The notes under the pieces are model-generated. The model made no database searches. It saw only the letters and a program-made list of their open reading frames with translations, and had not been told where the DNA came from. DNA of 64,000 nt from Haliclona indistincta. Taxonomy: Eukaryota; Porifera; Demospongiae; Haplosclerida; Chalinidae. Positions 1-11,800 of the stretch are shown piece after piece; position 1 is the stretch's first letter; every line of letters begins with the position of its first letter. The DNA lies in the NCBI GenBank assembly GCA_964017065.1, contig OZ024789.1, forward strand, positions 2,241,016-2,305,015. Direction: 5' to 3'. A program made the position numbers and the translations under genes.

Positions 1-1075
1 CTGCATATAAACTACGAGTCATAAAACGACTCACTGGACCTACAGCGAGGCCCATTGATATTATTCTACCCACAATACTAGCAAGGAATCTGGCTGACAG
101 GCTGGGCTTTAGTACTGCTTGTCGAAGCATGTCTAATAGCTTAACTATTTTTTCCTGTAGAACCTCTACTTGACCTTGTGCTAAATCAAGTACAAAACCC
201 AACCATTGCAGACGCTGCGTAGGCTGCCAGACTGATTTTTTAAAATTTGCTTGAAAGCCAGCCTGTTCTAACGTAGCACAAACTATTCCGCTGGCTCTGC
301 TTGCATTAGCTTCACCTACGGCGGCACCTAGACCATCATCCAGATACACCACAATCCTAATACCCTGTCCTCGCCAATAACTGACTAGAGGACGAAGGAG
401 TTTAGTAAACATGTAACAAGCAGTGGACAAACCAAATGGTAAGACAGTAAATACATAGTAAGCTCCCTGCCACGAAAAACCAAGGTACTTTTGGTGTATC
501 GTGGCGATATCAACATGGTGGTAACCGGACTTTAAATCAAACGAAAACAGGAAATCACCCTTTTCAAACAACAACATTGCAACTGTTAAATCTTCATACT
601 TAAATCTTTGCTTCCACAAAAATCTATTCAGGTGACGAAGATTGATTACTAAACGCTTCTTCCCACTGCTTCTTTCAACCACGGACAATGGACTACAAAT
701 ATACGGTACTTCCAATACTTGTTTTACACACCTGTTCATCATAAGCTCTGACACACTCTGCTGAACAAAGTCAGCATTAACAATTGCAGATTGCTGATTA
801 CATTGTATGTTAGGGGTTGGCTCACTCTTCAATGGAAGCACATAACCTGATTCAATTGTATTCAATACTGTGCTGGGAGCCTTCAACACCTCCCTCCAGA
901 ATTGGATTTTCTCTTTTAGTCTACCCTGAACAGACATATCACAACAGTCTGGGTTTACAGCCTCAGCCTCCCATGTTCGTCTATCTACATGAGGCTCATC
1001 AATATCATCTACTAGCTCATCAACAACACACTCAGAATCAATGGAGCTACCATCACCACTACTGGATCTCACCAA
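1..1075 (-). CDS. Reverse transcriptase, DIRS-like, partial
   Basis: The frame is open on the minus strand from position 1075 (just after a TAG) to the window edge, about 358 codons without a stop. It contains an LPFGLS motif and the catalytic YLDDG motif near positions 310-350, with a preceding DLKSGYHHV-type segment near 520-545. These are the palm motifs of retroelement reverse transcriptases. A leading segment with GYVLPLKSEP near 820-850 resembles the region ahead of the RT in DIRS-like polyproteins. The start codon is not clear because the protein may be made by frameshifting from the gag part. The enzyme would copy element RNA into DNA. The frame is uninterrupted, so the copy may be young. 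Confidence 0.8.
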   Translation of the reverse strand, partial: MVRSSSGDGSSIDSECVVDELVDDIDEPHVDRRTWEAEAVNPDCCDMSVQGRLKEKIQFWREVLKAPSTVLNTIESGYVLPLKSEPTPNIQCNQQSAIVNADFVQQSVSELMMNRCVKQVLEVPYICSPLSVVERSSGKKRLVINLRHLNRFLWKQRFKYEDLTVAMLLFEKGDFLFSFDLKSGYHHVDIATIHQKYLGFSWQGAYYVFTVLPFGLSTACYMFTKLLRPLVSYWRGQGIRIVVYLDDGLGAAVGEANASRASGIVCATLEQAGFQANFKKSVWQPTQRLQWLGFVLDLAQGQVEVLQEKIVKLLDMLRQAVLKPSLSARFLASIVGRIISMGLAVGPVSRFMTRSLYA

Positions 1076-1313
1076 CTATTCCTCGCCAGACACGACAAAC
1101 ATTGGGCAAAGCATACCTTACTGTGACATTTATTTATTATTATTATTATTTTTTTTTTATATATCACTTACTGCTTTATTATCATTCCGACCTATTCATC
1201 CTTGCCAGGACCGTTTTTGTCATGAGCTATGTTCATTTCTTCATTACGGTATCCTGTAGTCCTAGGGTACATGCTTTTCACATTTACTGCATTCACACAA
1301 ACTGCCACTTCTA

Positions 1314-2204
1314 TTAAAAAGTTGGTTTCTCCCCCTTGATAGAACTAGACACACACATAACACTACGTGAAGGATACCACTTCTTGCCGCTCAGGGCTTG
1401 TCCTTCTCTTCTGGGACAAAAGCTGTGGAGATGTCCCATCTCGCCACACGTAAAACATGGGCCCAACGGGCGACTCTTGGCCACTGCCGGGATCAATCCA
1501 GGACGTCTGGGCACCTGGGTAGTACTGCTGACACTCGAACTGGGAGTGGCTACACTGCGGGGTTGCTTCGCAGGAGTTGGTCTGCCTGCAACCTTCCTTC
1601 GCTTAACCGACTTCTTCTCTGCCGCTTTCTCGGCCTTTTCAATTCTTTTTTCATCCTCCGAGTTGTCGGCAAGCTCGTCCGCGCGGCAGTGTACTCCGTG
1701 ACGACCGCCCAACCGAAGTCGGACCGGTCCGCTAACTTTATTAGCTTCTGCCTTTCGGCAATTCTCTTCGCACCTTTCTCCAGGGCAGCTTTAGCACACG
1801 TTCTACCGACTGCGAAGGGCGAGGCTCTCCTTCAAGCTCGTCCATGGCCTCCTGAACTGCATCCTCCACTTCGGAGTTGAACTTTGCCTGTGCTTCGTTT
1901 CCCTTCTTTTGTATTGGTAGGGTGCCTCTGCAGACCGTGATTTCTTGACGGCTTTAGCCGCAGCTTCATCTTGACTGCGGCAGACCTGATTTTGGAATTC
2001 CGCCAGCTTAGTATCCATCCTGGCTTGGGACGCTTGAATGGCGTCCATCAACTTAGCGAACTGATCGCCAGTGATAGGAGGTGGGCCAGGTGGCAGAATG
2101 CTCGCGCTTGCTCCAGTCGCGGTTGTGATAGTCGTGCCACTGGAGGAAGGCGGATGACTACTAGCAGTAATAGTCGTCGTACCAGTAGTGCTAGCCGAAG
2201 ACAT
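1314..2204 (-). pseudogene. Gag-like protein with zinc knuckle, split frame
   Basis: Two overlapping-style minus-strand frames look like one gag-like protein. The first (2204-1803) starts MSSASTTGTTTI, is rich in Ser and Thr, and holds a short helical stretch (QFAKLMDAIQASQARMDTKL). The second (1712-1314) is Lys/Arg-rich and ends with a CCHC zinc knuckle, CFTCGEMGHLHSFC, the nucleic-acid-binding motif of gag proteins. A frame change between about 1712 and 1803 separates them. I cannot tell whether it is a mutation or a translational frameshift. The reverse transcriptase frame follows downstream on the same strand. Confidence 0.65.
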
Positions 2205-2213
2205 GACTACTGA

Positions 2214-2841
2214 TAGCGGGTATATAGTAGAATATAATAGAATATAAAACGTTCTAGTTGTACAAACTGAGTGGCTGCACGTTGCCTAGGAATGATTAAC
2301 TATCATACCTGTACACCTTATATACCAACACTCACGCATGCACCATGCATGCAATTATCCTACAATATTCGGGAGCATATTTCCTGTCTAATTCCTGTGT
2401 CAACCGACAGGAAAGTACATTACTTGCAAAAGTCATGAATAAAACAAAACTCGAAAATCACGTGCGCATACAGTTAATAAAAACCTAAAAATCACGTGCG
2501 CATACTATAAATGCTTACGTGGTTTGCGAAGATCTTGCATAACGGAAGCGAAAGCAGAAGTATGACGTTGGCCAATCAAACGCACGTAGGCGTGACTAAC
2601 TGAAGCTGTACACGTGATGAAAACTGAATTTGATTGGCCAGCGTCACACTTTCGCTTTCGCTTCCGTTATTGAGTGAACAAAGACAAAGACAATCCCGGC
2701 CTTCCAACCTCCTCAGGAGCTCTACGGCGTTCGATACTCTCTCGAAATTATCTATGCTCTTGGTGTTTCCTCCTCCATGATTAAAAATCCTGCCTATCTT
2801 AGTCGTTACATACTGATACTTCGTCTGCCGGACGGCACTAC
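2214..2841. promoter_or_regulatory. Upstream region of Kelch gene copy 1
   Basis: No gene is seen between the retrotransposon and the first Kelch-gene ATG. The stretch holds an imperfect 42-bp inverted repeat (2538-2580 and 2629-2670; outer arm ATAACGGAAGCGAAAGC). Just before the ATG, the sequence GTCGTTACAT(A/G)CTGATACT (about 2804-2821) is shared with the upstream regions of copies 2 and 3, so this conserved block is probably 5' UTR or core promoter. No TATA box is obvious. Confidence 0.45.
2538..2670. repeat. 42-bp inverted repeat, about 50-bp loop
   Basis: The left arm starts ATAACGGAAGCGAAAGC and ends GGCCAATCAAA. The right arm at 2629-2670 is its reverse complement with only a few mismatches. 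It could be the pair of ends of a very short foldback element or a palindromic promoter element; each arm also contains a CCAAT box (GGCCAATCA). Confidence 0.6.
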
Positions 2842-5800
2842 ATGGCGACTCCTCAGCGTAAGTCACTATACTCCAGTGTTTGTTTACAATCCCATGTAGA
2901 TTTTTTGATAATCAATTTTTGGACAGCATGTATCCGGCATGTATTAATAATTTTTTGAACGGTTTCTATTGTAGAAGTTGAAACAGCGAAGGCGGCGTGC
3001 ATGGTGGCAATGACTTGTAGCTACTGAAAAGTAACCTGGGTTTTGTGAGAGGACTCCGGAAATTATGCTCACACAGTAGGTAAACTTATAGTAGCCTCGT
3101 CCCCGGCCCTGAAAACAAATAGTCAAGAAGCAATTTTAATGGGCGCAACAGCAGATAACTTGTTTCAGCTATTTTCAGTAGATTGTTCTGTTGCCTTGAT
3201 CTGGAGTGTAAACAATGCACACCTGAGCTCTATGCAGTTAGCAAGTTTGTTGTCATAGCCAATATGTTTGTGGTTGATAGTTTGGTTAGTCTTGTGTAAA
3301 CTAGATGATTGTATATGGACAATGTGGAACGAGCCTGAGTGAGTGCATTGCAGATGATCTCTAGTCATTGTTTGATAACTATAGGTTTGATACAATGCTT
3401 CTAGCTTTTGGCAAGTAAGTTTCTTGTACGTGAAGTATGAAACAGCAGCAAGCAGTTCCGCATCTCATGATTACAACTGTCCAGCTTCGATCGCGGCACG
3501 GAAGTTAGTGCTCCGGTACACTCTGCCAGTTATGAGTTGGTGTAGAGAAGGCGTTCAACGAGCAACTATATACGGATCCATGTATTCATGTTGTTGGCAT
3601 CAAAGTATTGTGGAAGTCTCACGATAATTTTAGTGGAGCCAAATCAGTATCATGAGAATAGAACAGAATAATAGAATAGAATACCTATCTCAGTTCACAG
3701 CAGCAGCTATTTATGGACATACAAACACAATGGTAAAATGTTGCTATTGTGACCAGCACAATGCATGCATAGTTCATGATAAAACCGGTGTAGTTCAATA
3801 GTTCAGACAAGGTGTCTCCACATCTCCCCTTCCTTTTGCTTGAGTACGAGACCTTGTCATAATGGGGCTTGTTCTGATGAACTTAATTCTGCAAATCGAT
3901 CAACATCTTTCGAAGAACTCTTGGCTTCTGAAGATTCTGAGGTATCAGGATCTCTGGACAATGTGTCGGCAGTATACAGCAGTTTCCTAGGAATGTGTTG
4001 GATGTCGTAGAGAAAACGAGATAGTCGCAGTCTGAATCTGAGAATGCGTGAAGGTAAGCTGTCCAAACATTTGGATCCTAGGAGAGAGACTAGTGGTTTG
4101 TGGTCAGTTTCCATACACTCAGATTCTTTTCCCCAGGATATAATCCGAGAATTTCTCGCAAGCCCATGTTCCGGCTAGAGCCTCCTTCTCTATTTGGGCG
4201 TATCTTGTTTCTGTCTCAGATAATGACCTCGAAGCATATGCCATGAACTGGTCTCCATGCGTCTTTGTTCTTCTGTAGAAGAACTGCTCCCAGTCCATAG
4301 GACGAACTGTCTGCTAAGATCTTAATTTCAGCATCTGGATAATAGAGTGCAAGAACAGTTGGGTTAGACAATTCAGCTTTCACGTGATCAAACGCTTTCT
4401 GTTGATCAGGTCCCCAGGTCCAGCTGTTCCTTGAACTTAGTAAAGCTCTCAGTGGTTGTGTAGTGTCAGATAGGTTCCACAATGTAAACTAACAAGGAAA
4501 AAGCATGGAATGATAACACGATTGACTTGCTAACAGACCATAGATCCCTACATCAGTGGCTGTATATATTAAGATCAATATTTTTTTAATAATCTGAATG
4601 CTCATTAGGTGTCAGTCAACAGCAACTAGCTGAACTAGCTATAGCCAACCACAGCAGCCACTGATGTAGGGATCTATGGTCTGTTAGCAAGTCAATCGTG
4701 TTACCATTCCATGCTTGTTCCTTGTTAGTTTACATTGTGGACCAGTGGTAGATTCACAACCCTACGTCCTTTTGATTTCGATAGAAATCTTATTAATTTT
4801 CTTATATACAGGTTAAAAGGACACTCATCTACCTTCTAACTGAACCATACAAAGTTGCTACAGCGGCGACTGTTGGGCTGTACAAGGTCCAAGTTTGAAT
4901 TTTGTTCCAAGAGATTGGACCTATCATCGGGCAATCGTTTTTTTTTCTTGCTGCAACTGTGCAGCAGCGCTTTATTTAGTGCTATTGCCGCCTCTTTATC
5001 CATGATCACAGATCAGAAGCTTTCAGCCGGATATTGCTGCCCTTCACCAGCTAATACATAGTTAGGCATAATTATGCTATCAGCACTGCCTGCACTGTTG
5101 CTGCGAGGCAAATTCCAGCGTGGTCGTAGAAGCAGCACTAGCAGTTACTCACAAGACCTAAGTTACTATTCAGTGGCTACAAGTAGCCACCATGCACGCC
5201 GCCTTCACTTTTTTAACTTCTGCAAACCAAAAATACATGAAGTCCAAAATGATTACAAATATTATAGTTAACACACAACTGTACGTTTCTCCTCACAGCA
5301 AATAGCAGCATACCTATAAATGATAGCAGGTACAAGCCTAACCCTCGTGCTAGACACCAAACCATTTGTGTTGATGATAAAATATACATGTGGGCTGGAT
5401 TGGTGGATGGTATGAAACAAGTTCATGACAGTGAAGAAAAGACACGGTTTACATCCTGTGTGGAGGTGTTCCACTCTGAGAGAGGAGACTGGACACGTCA
5501 GCCAACAAGTGGAGCTCCTCCACTGGGAGTACGTGGATATGGCTGTACTGCAATGGGTGATGCACTCCACTTTTTTGGTGGTTTCTGTAACCATGGTTCT
5601 TGCTTTCATAACAGTGTTCACTCATTGAGCACATCGTCCCTACACTGGGTGGAGTTATCACCCACCACATCAGAGGGTGGGGCACCGATGAGAAAGAGTG
5701 ACTGTGGTACAGTAGCGTTTAAAGATGGAGAGGAGGACATCTTGTACATAGTAGCAGGGTATGGTCCTACTCCATCATATCATCAGTCTGGAGCACAGTA

Positions 5801-8800
5801 TGAAGCTGTTCCTAGTATACCTCATGTCAGATGCAATGAGCATCACATGTTCTCACTGAATACAAGTGAGTGATACTGTACATACATGTACTATAAGCAG
5901 AGACAGTGGTTGTGAGGATAACATAGATACCATTATGTAATTGGGAAATTTTTGGTTGTTTAATTCATGTTTAATATTTTCATGGGTCGACTTGCCTCCG
6001 CGAAAAACTTTAGCAACAAAACTTTATTATAGTTATCAGCAAAATTATGCACAGCATATATGTGAGTTTGGCTTCTTAGACAAGTCTGTTGCTTCTATAC
6101 TGATTCCACTAACAAAAAAGATGCGTTTTTTCATGGTTATACTGTGTATGCAAGAGTGGGGGCAGAAGAATCCTGCATGCCCATGAATTTGTTCGTCAGA
6201 CCAAGACACCCATGGAAATCTTTGGATATGTTCCTGACAGCAAATTAGTAGGTAAATAAATTATTTCTCGCTGGCTAATTATAAAGGTAACTCCAGACAG
6301 ACACTACTTCAGCTGCAGCCAGCTCAGTCTTGAGCATAATCTTCCAGCATACGCTTTGGCCTAAAACGTGTTTAAATTTTTTGTTGAAAAAATTTACTTG
6401 TTTAATTATCATGATTATCATGGTGCAAAAATCCATGAAAAATGTTAACAGCAAAAGTTTCCTGATTTACAGTATATCTCATGCCTACCTACTGTGTACA
6501 TTTGCATACAAGGTAGGCATGGGAGGCATGTTTATTAAAATCCCAGTTAACCCTTTAAGCCATAATGACGTCCTTTGGCGTCATACATACTTTAGACCTC
6601 ATAACTTTATCAAAATGTGCTAAAATGAAGCCAAAAAAGTTAAAATCCAGTTGTTTTCGGTGGACGTACGTTTCCCACTAAACGTGTTGCTACCTGGAAT
6701 TTTTCTATGGGTTTGGTGCAAATTTCACCTTAATTATATTTTGCAAAAATGATGGCCAAAAATATTTGGCTTCAGAGCACTTGGAAAAACACATTTTCTA
6801 TGAAATGGGCACCATTTCAACTCACATACATGTAAGCCACTGCAATTTCTATGTATTTTTAGTAGCCAGCCCCGAAGTACTAAAGTAGAGCAAAATTTGA
6901 CGAAACGGCTGCACTTTATCAGCTTCAATTCTGCAGTGAGAGGGGCATCCTGAGCTACTTGAATATGGGCAGCTGCGGCTACTCACTTGCAAAAAAAAAG
7001 CAAATTTTAGAGCAGTGGCACAAAAACGCACGCGAGAAAATTATTAGTCAGCATTTACGTTGTTAAAATTTCAGAAAGATAATTATTTTAGTATTTAAAG
7101 AGTTAATGTTCACAAAATAGCCAGTGGAGGTGATGTGTTGTTCACCTCTTGCAGGAGAGTGGAGTTCACCAAACATTACTGGACAGCCTCCTCCACCATG
7201 TTCCGGTTTCACACTTACTCCAGTGGGTGAGAGAAAAGCTGCACTGTTTGGTGGTAGGAGTGGATCAGAAGCCATCAGTGATGACCTGTTGATAGTTGAG
7301 CTGAGTAGAGATACTGTGGTGAGTGTTATGAGGATTGTGTGATAGTGTGGGTTATACATTGATCAATACCAACACAAAACACTATTCTACTGTATACAGT
7401 ATAGGACAATAAAAAATGAACATATCATTGTCGTTGTACAATAGTCATGCACATTAATTTTCTAATAGTGTGAACTGTGAATACTTCGTAACAGTAGATG
7501 ATGTCAGTGGCGTATCTAGGATTTGCCAGAAGGGGATGCTGAATATGGGCGCGTAAAGCGCCCCCGAAAATTATTCTAATTAATTATTCATGATCAATTA
7601 ATTTTCGCTTATTTTGCGTTAATAATAATTTTTTATTGTGTAAATATCGGTTATAGCGTGACCGCGAGTAACGATTTATCTGTTATAGCGATGAAATCAC
7701 GAATAATCAAAAGCAAAACGTTACCTCACCATACAAATTGTATCGGTTATAGCGATCTCGCCTATAGCGATAAACCTGTTATAACGATAGGAAGACGCAA
7801 GGCAAAACGTACAAAACTGTATAAAAGATGACCGCTTATAGCGATTTCCGACCACGCCCATGTGGGCGTTTCGATTATTGCAGTGCGCGCGTGCGTGCAT
7901 GCAGCCTGAGCCTGAGCCATGACATTCTTAGGCGCCTGGTAGAACTTTCCGCCATAGCTAGCTGCTGAGCTGCAGTATCAGAGCTAGTTCAAATGGCTGC
8001 AGTGCCCGCGCGCACGTAAGTTACGTAATTATTAATAGTAAATGAATATTAATTAGTATCGAGCATAACGATATACTGCTTATAACGATAGAATCACCGA
8101 AAATCAAAGACCCACGCTATAACCGATACGTACTGTATTTGGTTAGTGTAATTGGTGCAGTGTGCGTTATTTAGAACTGTACGGCACTTGCTCTTCGATG
8201 AAGATATAGAGCCTGAGGTTAGGTTAGCCAGTAGCCTGCTACTTTATGAATGTTAATTAAGAGGGTGCTGGAGCACCCTGAGCACCCCCCTAGATACGCC
8301 ACTGGATGATGTAACTGTATACATACAAATAGCAGCATATTGTGTACAGTGTAATCACATTCACTATTGCTAACACATCATGCGTAGTTGCAAGCTGTCC
8401 TGGGATGGTCGGGACAGTCCTGGAAAAATTGCTCTTGTCCCGCTAGTGAGAAAAGTGGGTTGTAGGTTCGAATCTAGCTCAGGGATCTTTTTTTATTGCG
8501 TGTGCAAGTAAAAATAGATCGAGGTTTGTGGGCTCAAATCCTTGTGAAGAAAATCTTTATTATGAGGCCCCAAGTTCAAATGCACTTGAATAATTAATTT
8601 CATAACAACCTCTGGTGACGTATAGTAATGGGTGTGGTCAATAAATTAGTAGGTGTGTCCAAAATTAGTTGGTGTGTCCAAAATTAGTTGGTGTGGTGGT
8701 CAAATGTCCCGGATACCAATTTTTGAAAGTTGGCTATATACTTTGACCATGTCTGTTATAAAGTGATAACCCAGGATTGGTCTGCTTTTTATCTTACCAG

Positions 8801-11800
8801 GACTGGACCAGGATCAACAAACCTATCAACCGATCAGTGAAATGGCCTAAGAGAAGGTATTATCACGCTGCCACATGTGTGAGTGGTCCACTACTAGTGA
8901 TAGTGGGAGGGCGCAGTGATGGGCTGAGTACTATCATCAGTGACTGTTGGATTGGTGACCTCACTACAAACCAGTGGAAGAAGGTATAGTGTTTGTATCT
9001 TAGACACTTTCAAGATTGATTTGATATTGTATACATTCTTCAGCTATCCCTCCCTGACTCCGTGACTGAACGATACTTCCACTCACTTTCTGCTCTACAA
9101 CTATCACCACACAGTGTGTTACTGGTAGTATTTGGTGGATGGAAAAAGCCTGGTTGTCCTATCCTATCTCACACTGCCCTTATTGAATTGAGTGAGCACT
9201 CTCAATGTATTGTCCGTACATTCAGTACAGCAGCTATAGTGACAGTGTAAACAGATAATTATAACATCTCGTCTCTTCCTTGCAGTTCTACAAGAAGATG
9301 GCGTTCAGTGGGTGGTGGGTAAAATATTCTTGGAAGACAAGGGGAAGATGATACAATACTATGGTAAAATTATGATGAAGCATCCAGTTGGCTCAGTAGA
9401 TTAGTAGATTTTGTACTGCAATGATACTGGACATGCTTTGACAACACAAAGCTACTGCAGTTATTTTACAGTTAAAGTATACTGCAACAAGACTACTGCT
9501 CTCATTGCTGTGAGAATACTGCTACAAATATCCACAAACACAGCAACTGCAGATGCATGTACATGAATACGGATTTCTGTATAGCAATCACAATGCTGTG
9601 CTTTAGTTATGCAATCAGAAGCCAATCAGTGCTGACCACAATTCAACTGGGCGTGTCTACAGTGTTTAGCATAGCACAGCACAGGCACGCCACGAGTGAG
9701 ATAGCTTCCATAGCTTGCTTACACGATTTCTCTGGACCTGCGCTGATATCCTGTAGTAAAATTCTAACCGTCTAATCAGCTTCTAGGAAGTCAACTGTGG
9801 ACAGCTTTGCCATTGGAGAAGTCCAGATCGCCAGCAACGGTAAACAAAGTAGGAAAATCACACCATAACTCGAGAACGAAGCTTCGTATGCAAGTTTTAA
9901 ATTTTTGAAAAGCGAAATAATATCGAGTTCTACTTGCATTGCTAGTTTCAGGGCTCACCATTCAGCGTGCGCTGCAAAACTGAACTAAATGATGGAATGA
10001 CTGACAAACAAATGAACTACAATGTACTGCTTGTTACTGTATGCCTCGTGGCTCCGCCCACTGAGGCATAATAATAAACAGTTCGTGTACTGGTTGAACA
10101 GGTTGAAACGGCATGTTCTATACTTGTATACTTGTTTATTGAATGGAACGTATACTGTGGAAATTATAATACCAAGCGTACATATTTAAGAAGAGTGTTT
10201 AACCAGTTTGATCGCTGCATAAATGCACTGCATACCAAGTAACGTAACTTTCGGTGAGGTTTCATATACACGAGAAAGCACCTTATCCTCACGAATTTTT
10301 TTCAAGCATGCATACCTAAGACTAAGACTACGAGTGGACACCAAATGAAGATGACAACAATTTTTTTGAATGGAGACTACATAAATTATTACAAGCACGT
10401 TCATGAGATTGTCCCACATAAAACCTCACTGGAAGTCACATTACTTTGTACACAGTGTTTCTATGCAAGTGTTGGAGGTTAGACACTCTCCTTAATCTTA
10501 ATAATAATTTAGGCACTCGACTATAAGGTTATTTCATGGACTATAATTTTTGTGAATTAGCACTTAACAAGAAGTTCATGAAATAAACAGCTCGTGAATA
10601 AACAACGCCCTACAGTAGCGTCTTATACCATTTTTTAATAAAGATAATTATTTTTTGTGATGCTAATAATAATTCAGGTGCATGCGCTTATATTTCCACA
10701 GCAAGGAATTTGCACTTGTATACGTGAGATGTGCTTAACAAAAAGCGTTTTTTCGATGTTGAGACATGCAGCACTTAAAGACAATGTACACCTATAAGCA
10801 AACAGCTACTAACAAAGCACCAATACAGTATGTACACAGTATATAGTAGTAGTACTTGCATCGATCAGCTCATGTTCTTAATCTTGACAGTACCATGCAT
10901 CTACAGCACCTACAGTGGTGTTATTACCCATGCGCAGTATGCGCTAGGGTTATGTGTTTGTGTCCGTCTATATGCATATATTATGTGCAAAAACACACCT
11001 GTTTGCGTCTTACCCCTCAAAAATTTCCCCAAAAACACTCTCCAGCTTCTTCACTGAATTTATAGCACTATGAAGACGTTTTCTGTGCTGGCAAGCCTTG
11101 CTCGAGCGGCTAATTCATGCCTTTCTAAAGCTGTGTGTCCTTGTAAGAGCAATTTACGGCATTGTGGGCGTGTCATCCAACCTCCTATCAATATTGACGT
11201 CCTGGTCTGCACTCAGTCTCACATGTACCGTACGTCAAAGCCATGGTTAAACTTCTTGAATCCTGAGGCCTTTGATCACAGGGTATCAGTCTTGCCTTCT
11301 GTGATGTGCGAATCAACTGTTAGTCTGTTAGTGTATGTATGGTAGCTATGCTATCATCAATTTATCTGGAGCTGTCTATGCCTCTTATGGACTATGGCTG
11401 TTGCAGTATTGCTGGAATAGTCGTGTACTAACTATGTAGATCTTAATTAGCTCAGTGCACGGGTATGTATTCATTAGAACTCTAGTTACTTCATGCAACA
11501 GCCTTCAGGTGCAGTAAATCTCCTGCACATGCATGGATGCATTGCTTCTATACACACTACGTGTATAAGAATGACCAATTAAGAAATACATTATTATGCA
11601 GCTATTTAGCTAATACTAATTGGTTTTACTATTTTTCTGTATAGATGGTGAGACTAACTTTGCCATTGTTAAGGAGCACATCAAGCAGCAAGGCAGTGTG
11701 GACGTGCTCTCACTCAAGTCGTATCTTATTGGTCCTTCCCGTGTTGGTAAAACTACCACTCGACGTCGTCTCACAGGAGAGATTGATTACTTGTCACCCG

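Larger units (their letters stand above)
1..2213 (-). mobile_element. DIRS-like retrotransposon, 5' part
   Basis: Read on the minus strand, this stretch carries a gag-like region (2204 down to 1314) followed by a reverse transcriptase frame (1075 down to 1) that leaves the window. The order gag then RT, and the RT sequence style, fit a DIRS/tyrosine-recombinase retrotransposon. The RNase H and recombinase parts would lie outside the window, so the class is not proved. The gag part is split between two frames, which suggests a decayed copy or a programmed frameshift. It sits just upstream of Kelch gene copy 1 in the opposite orientation. Confidence 0.75.
2944..5240. repeat. Inverted repeat pair in intron 1 of copy 1
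   Basis: The sequence around 2958-3045 (GCGAAGGCGGCGTGCATGGTGG) reappears as its reverse complement around 5150-5228 (CCACCATGCACGCCGCCTTC). The arms are about 80 bp with several mismatches and lie about 2.1 kb apart. The space between holds a Ty3-like fragment and a foldback element, so this intron is largely transposon-derived. Confidence 0.55.

Noticed and set aside
817..1317. 166-codon plus-strand frame
   Set aside because: It lies opposite the reverse transcriptase frame, which has clear catalytic motifs, and has low-complexity composition.
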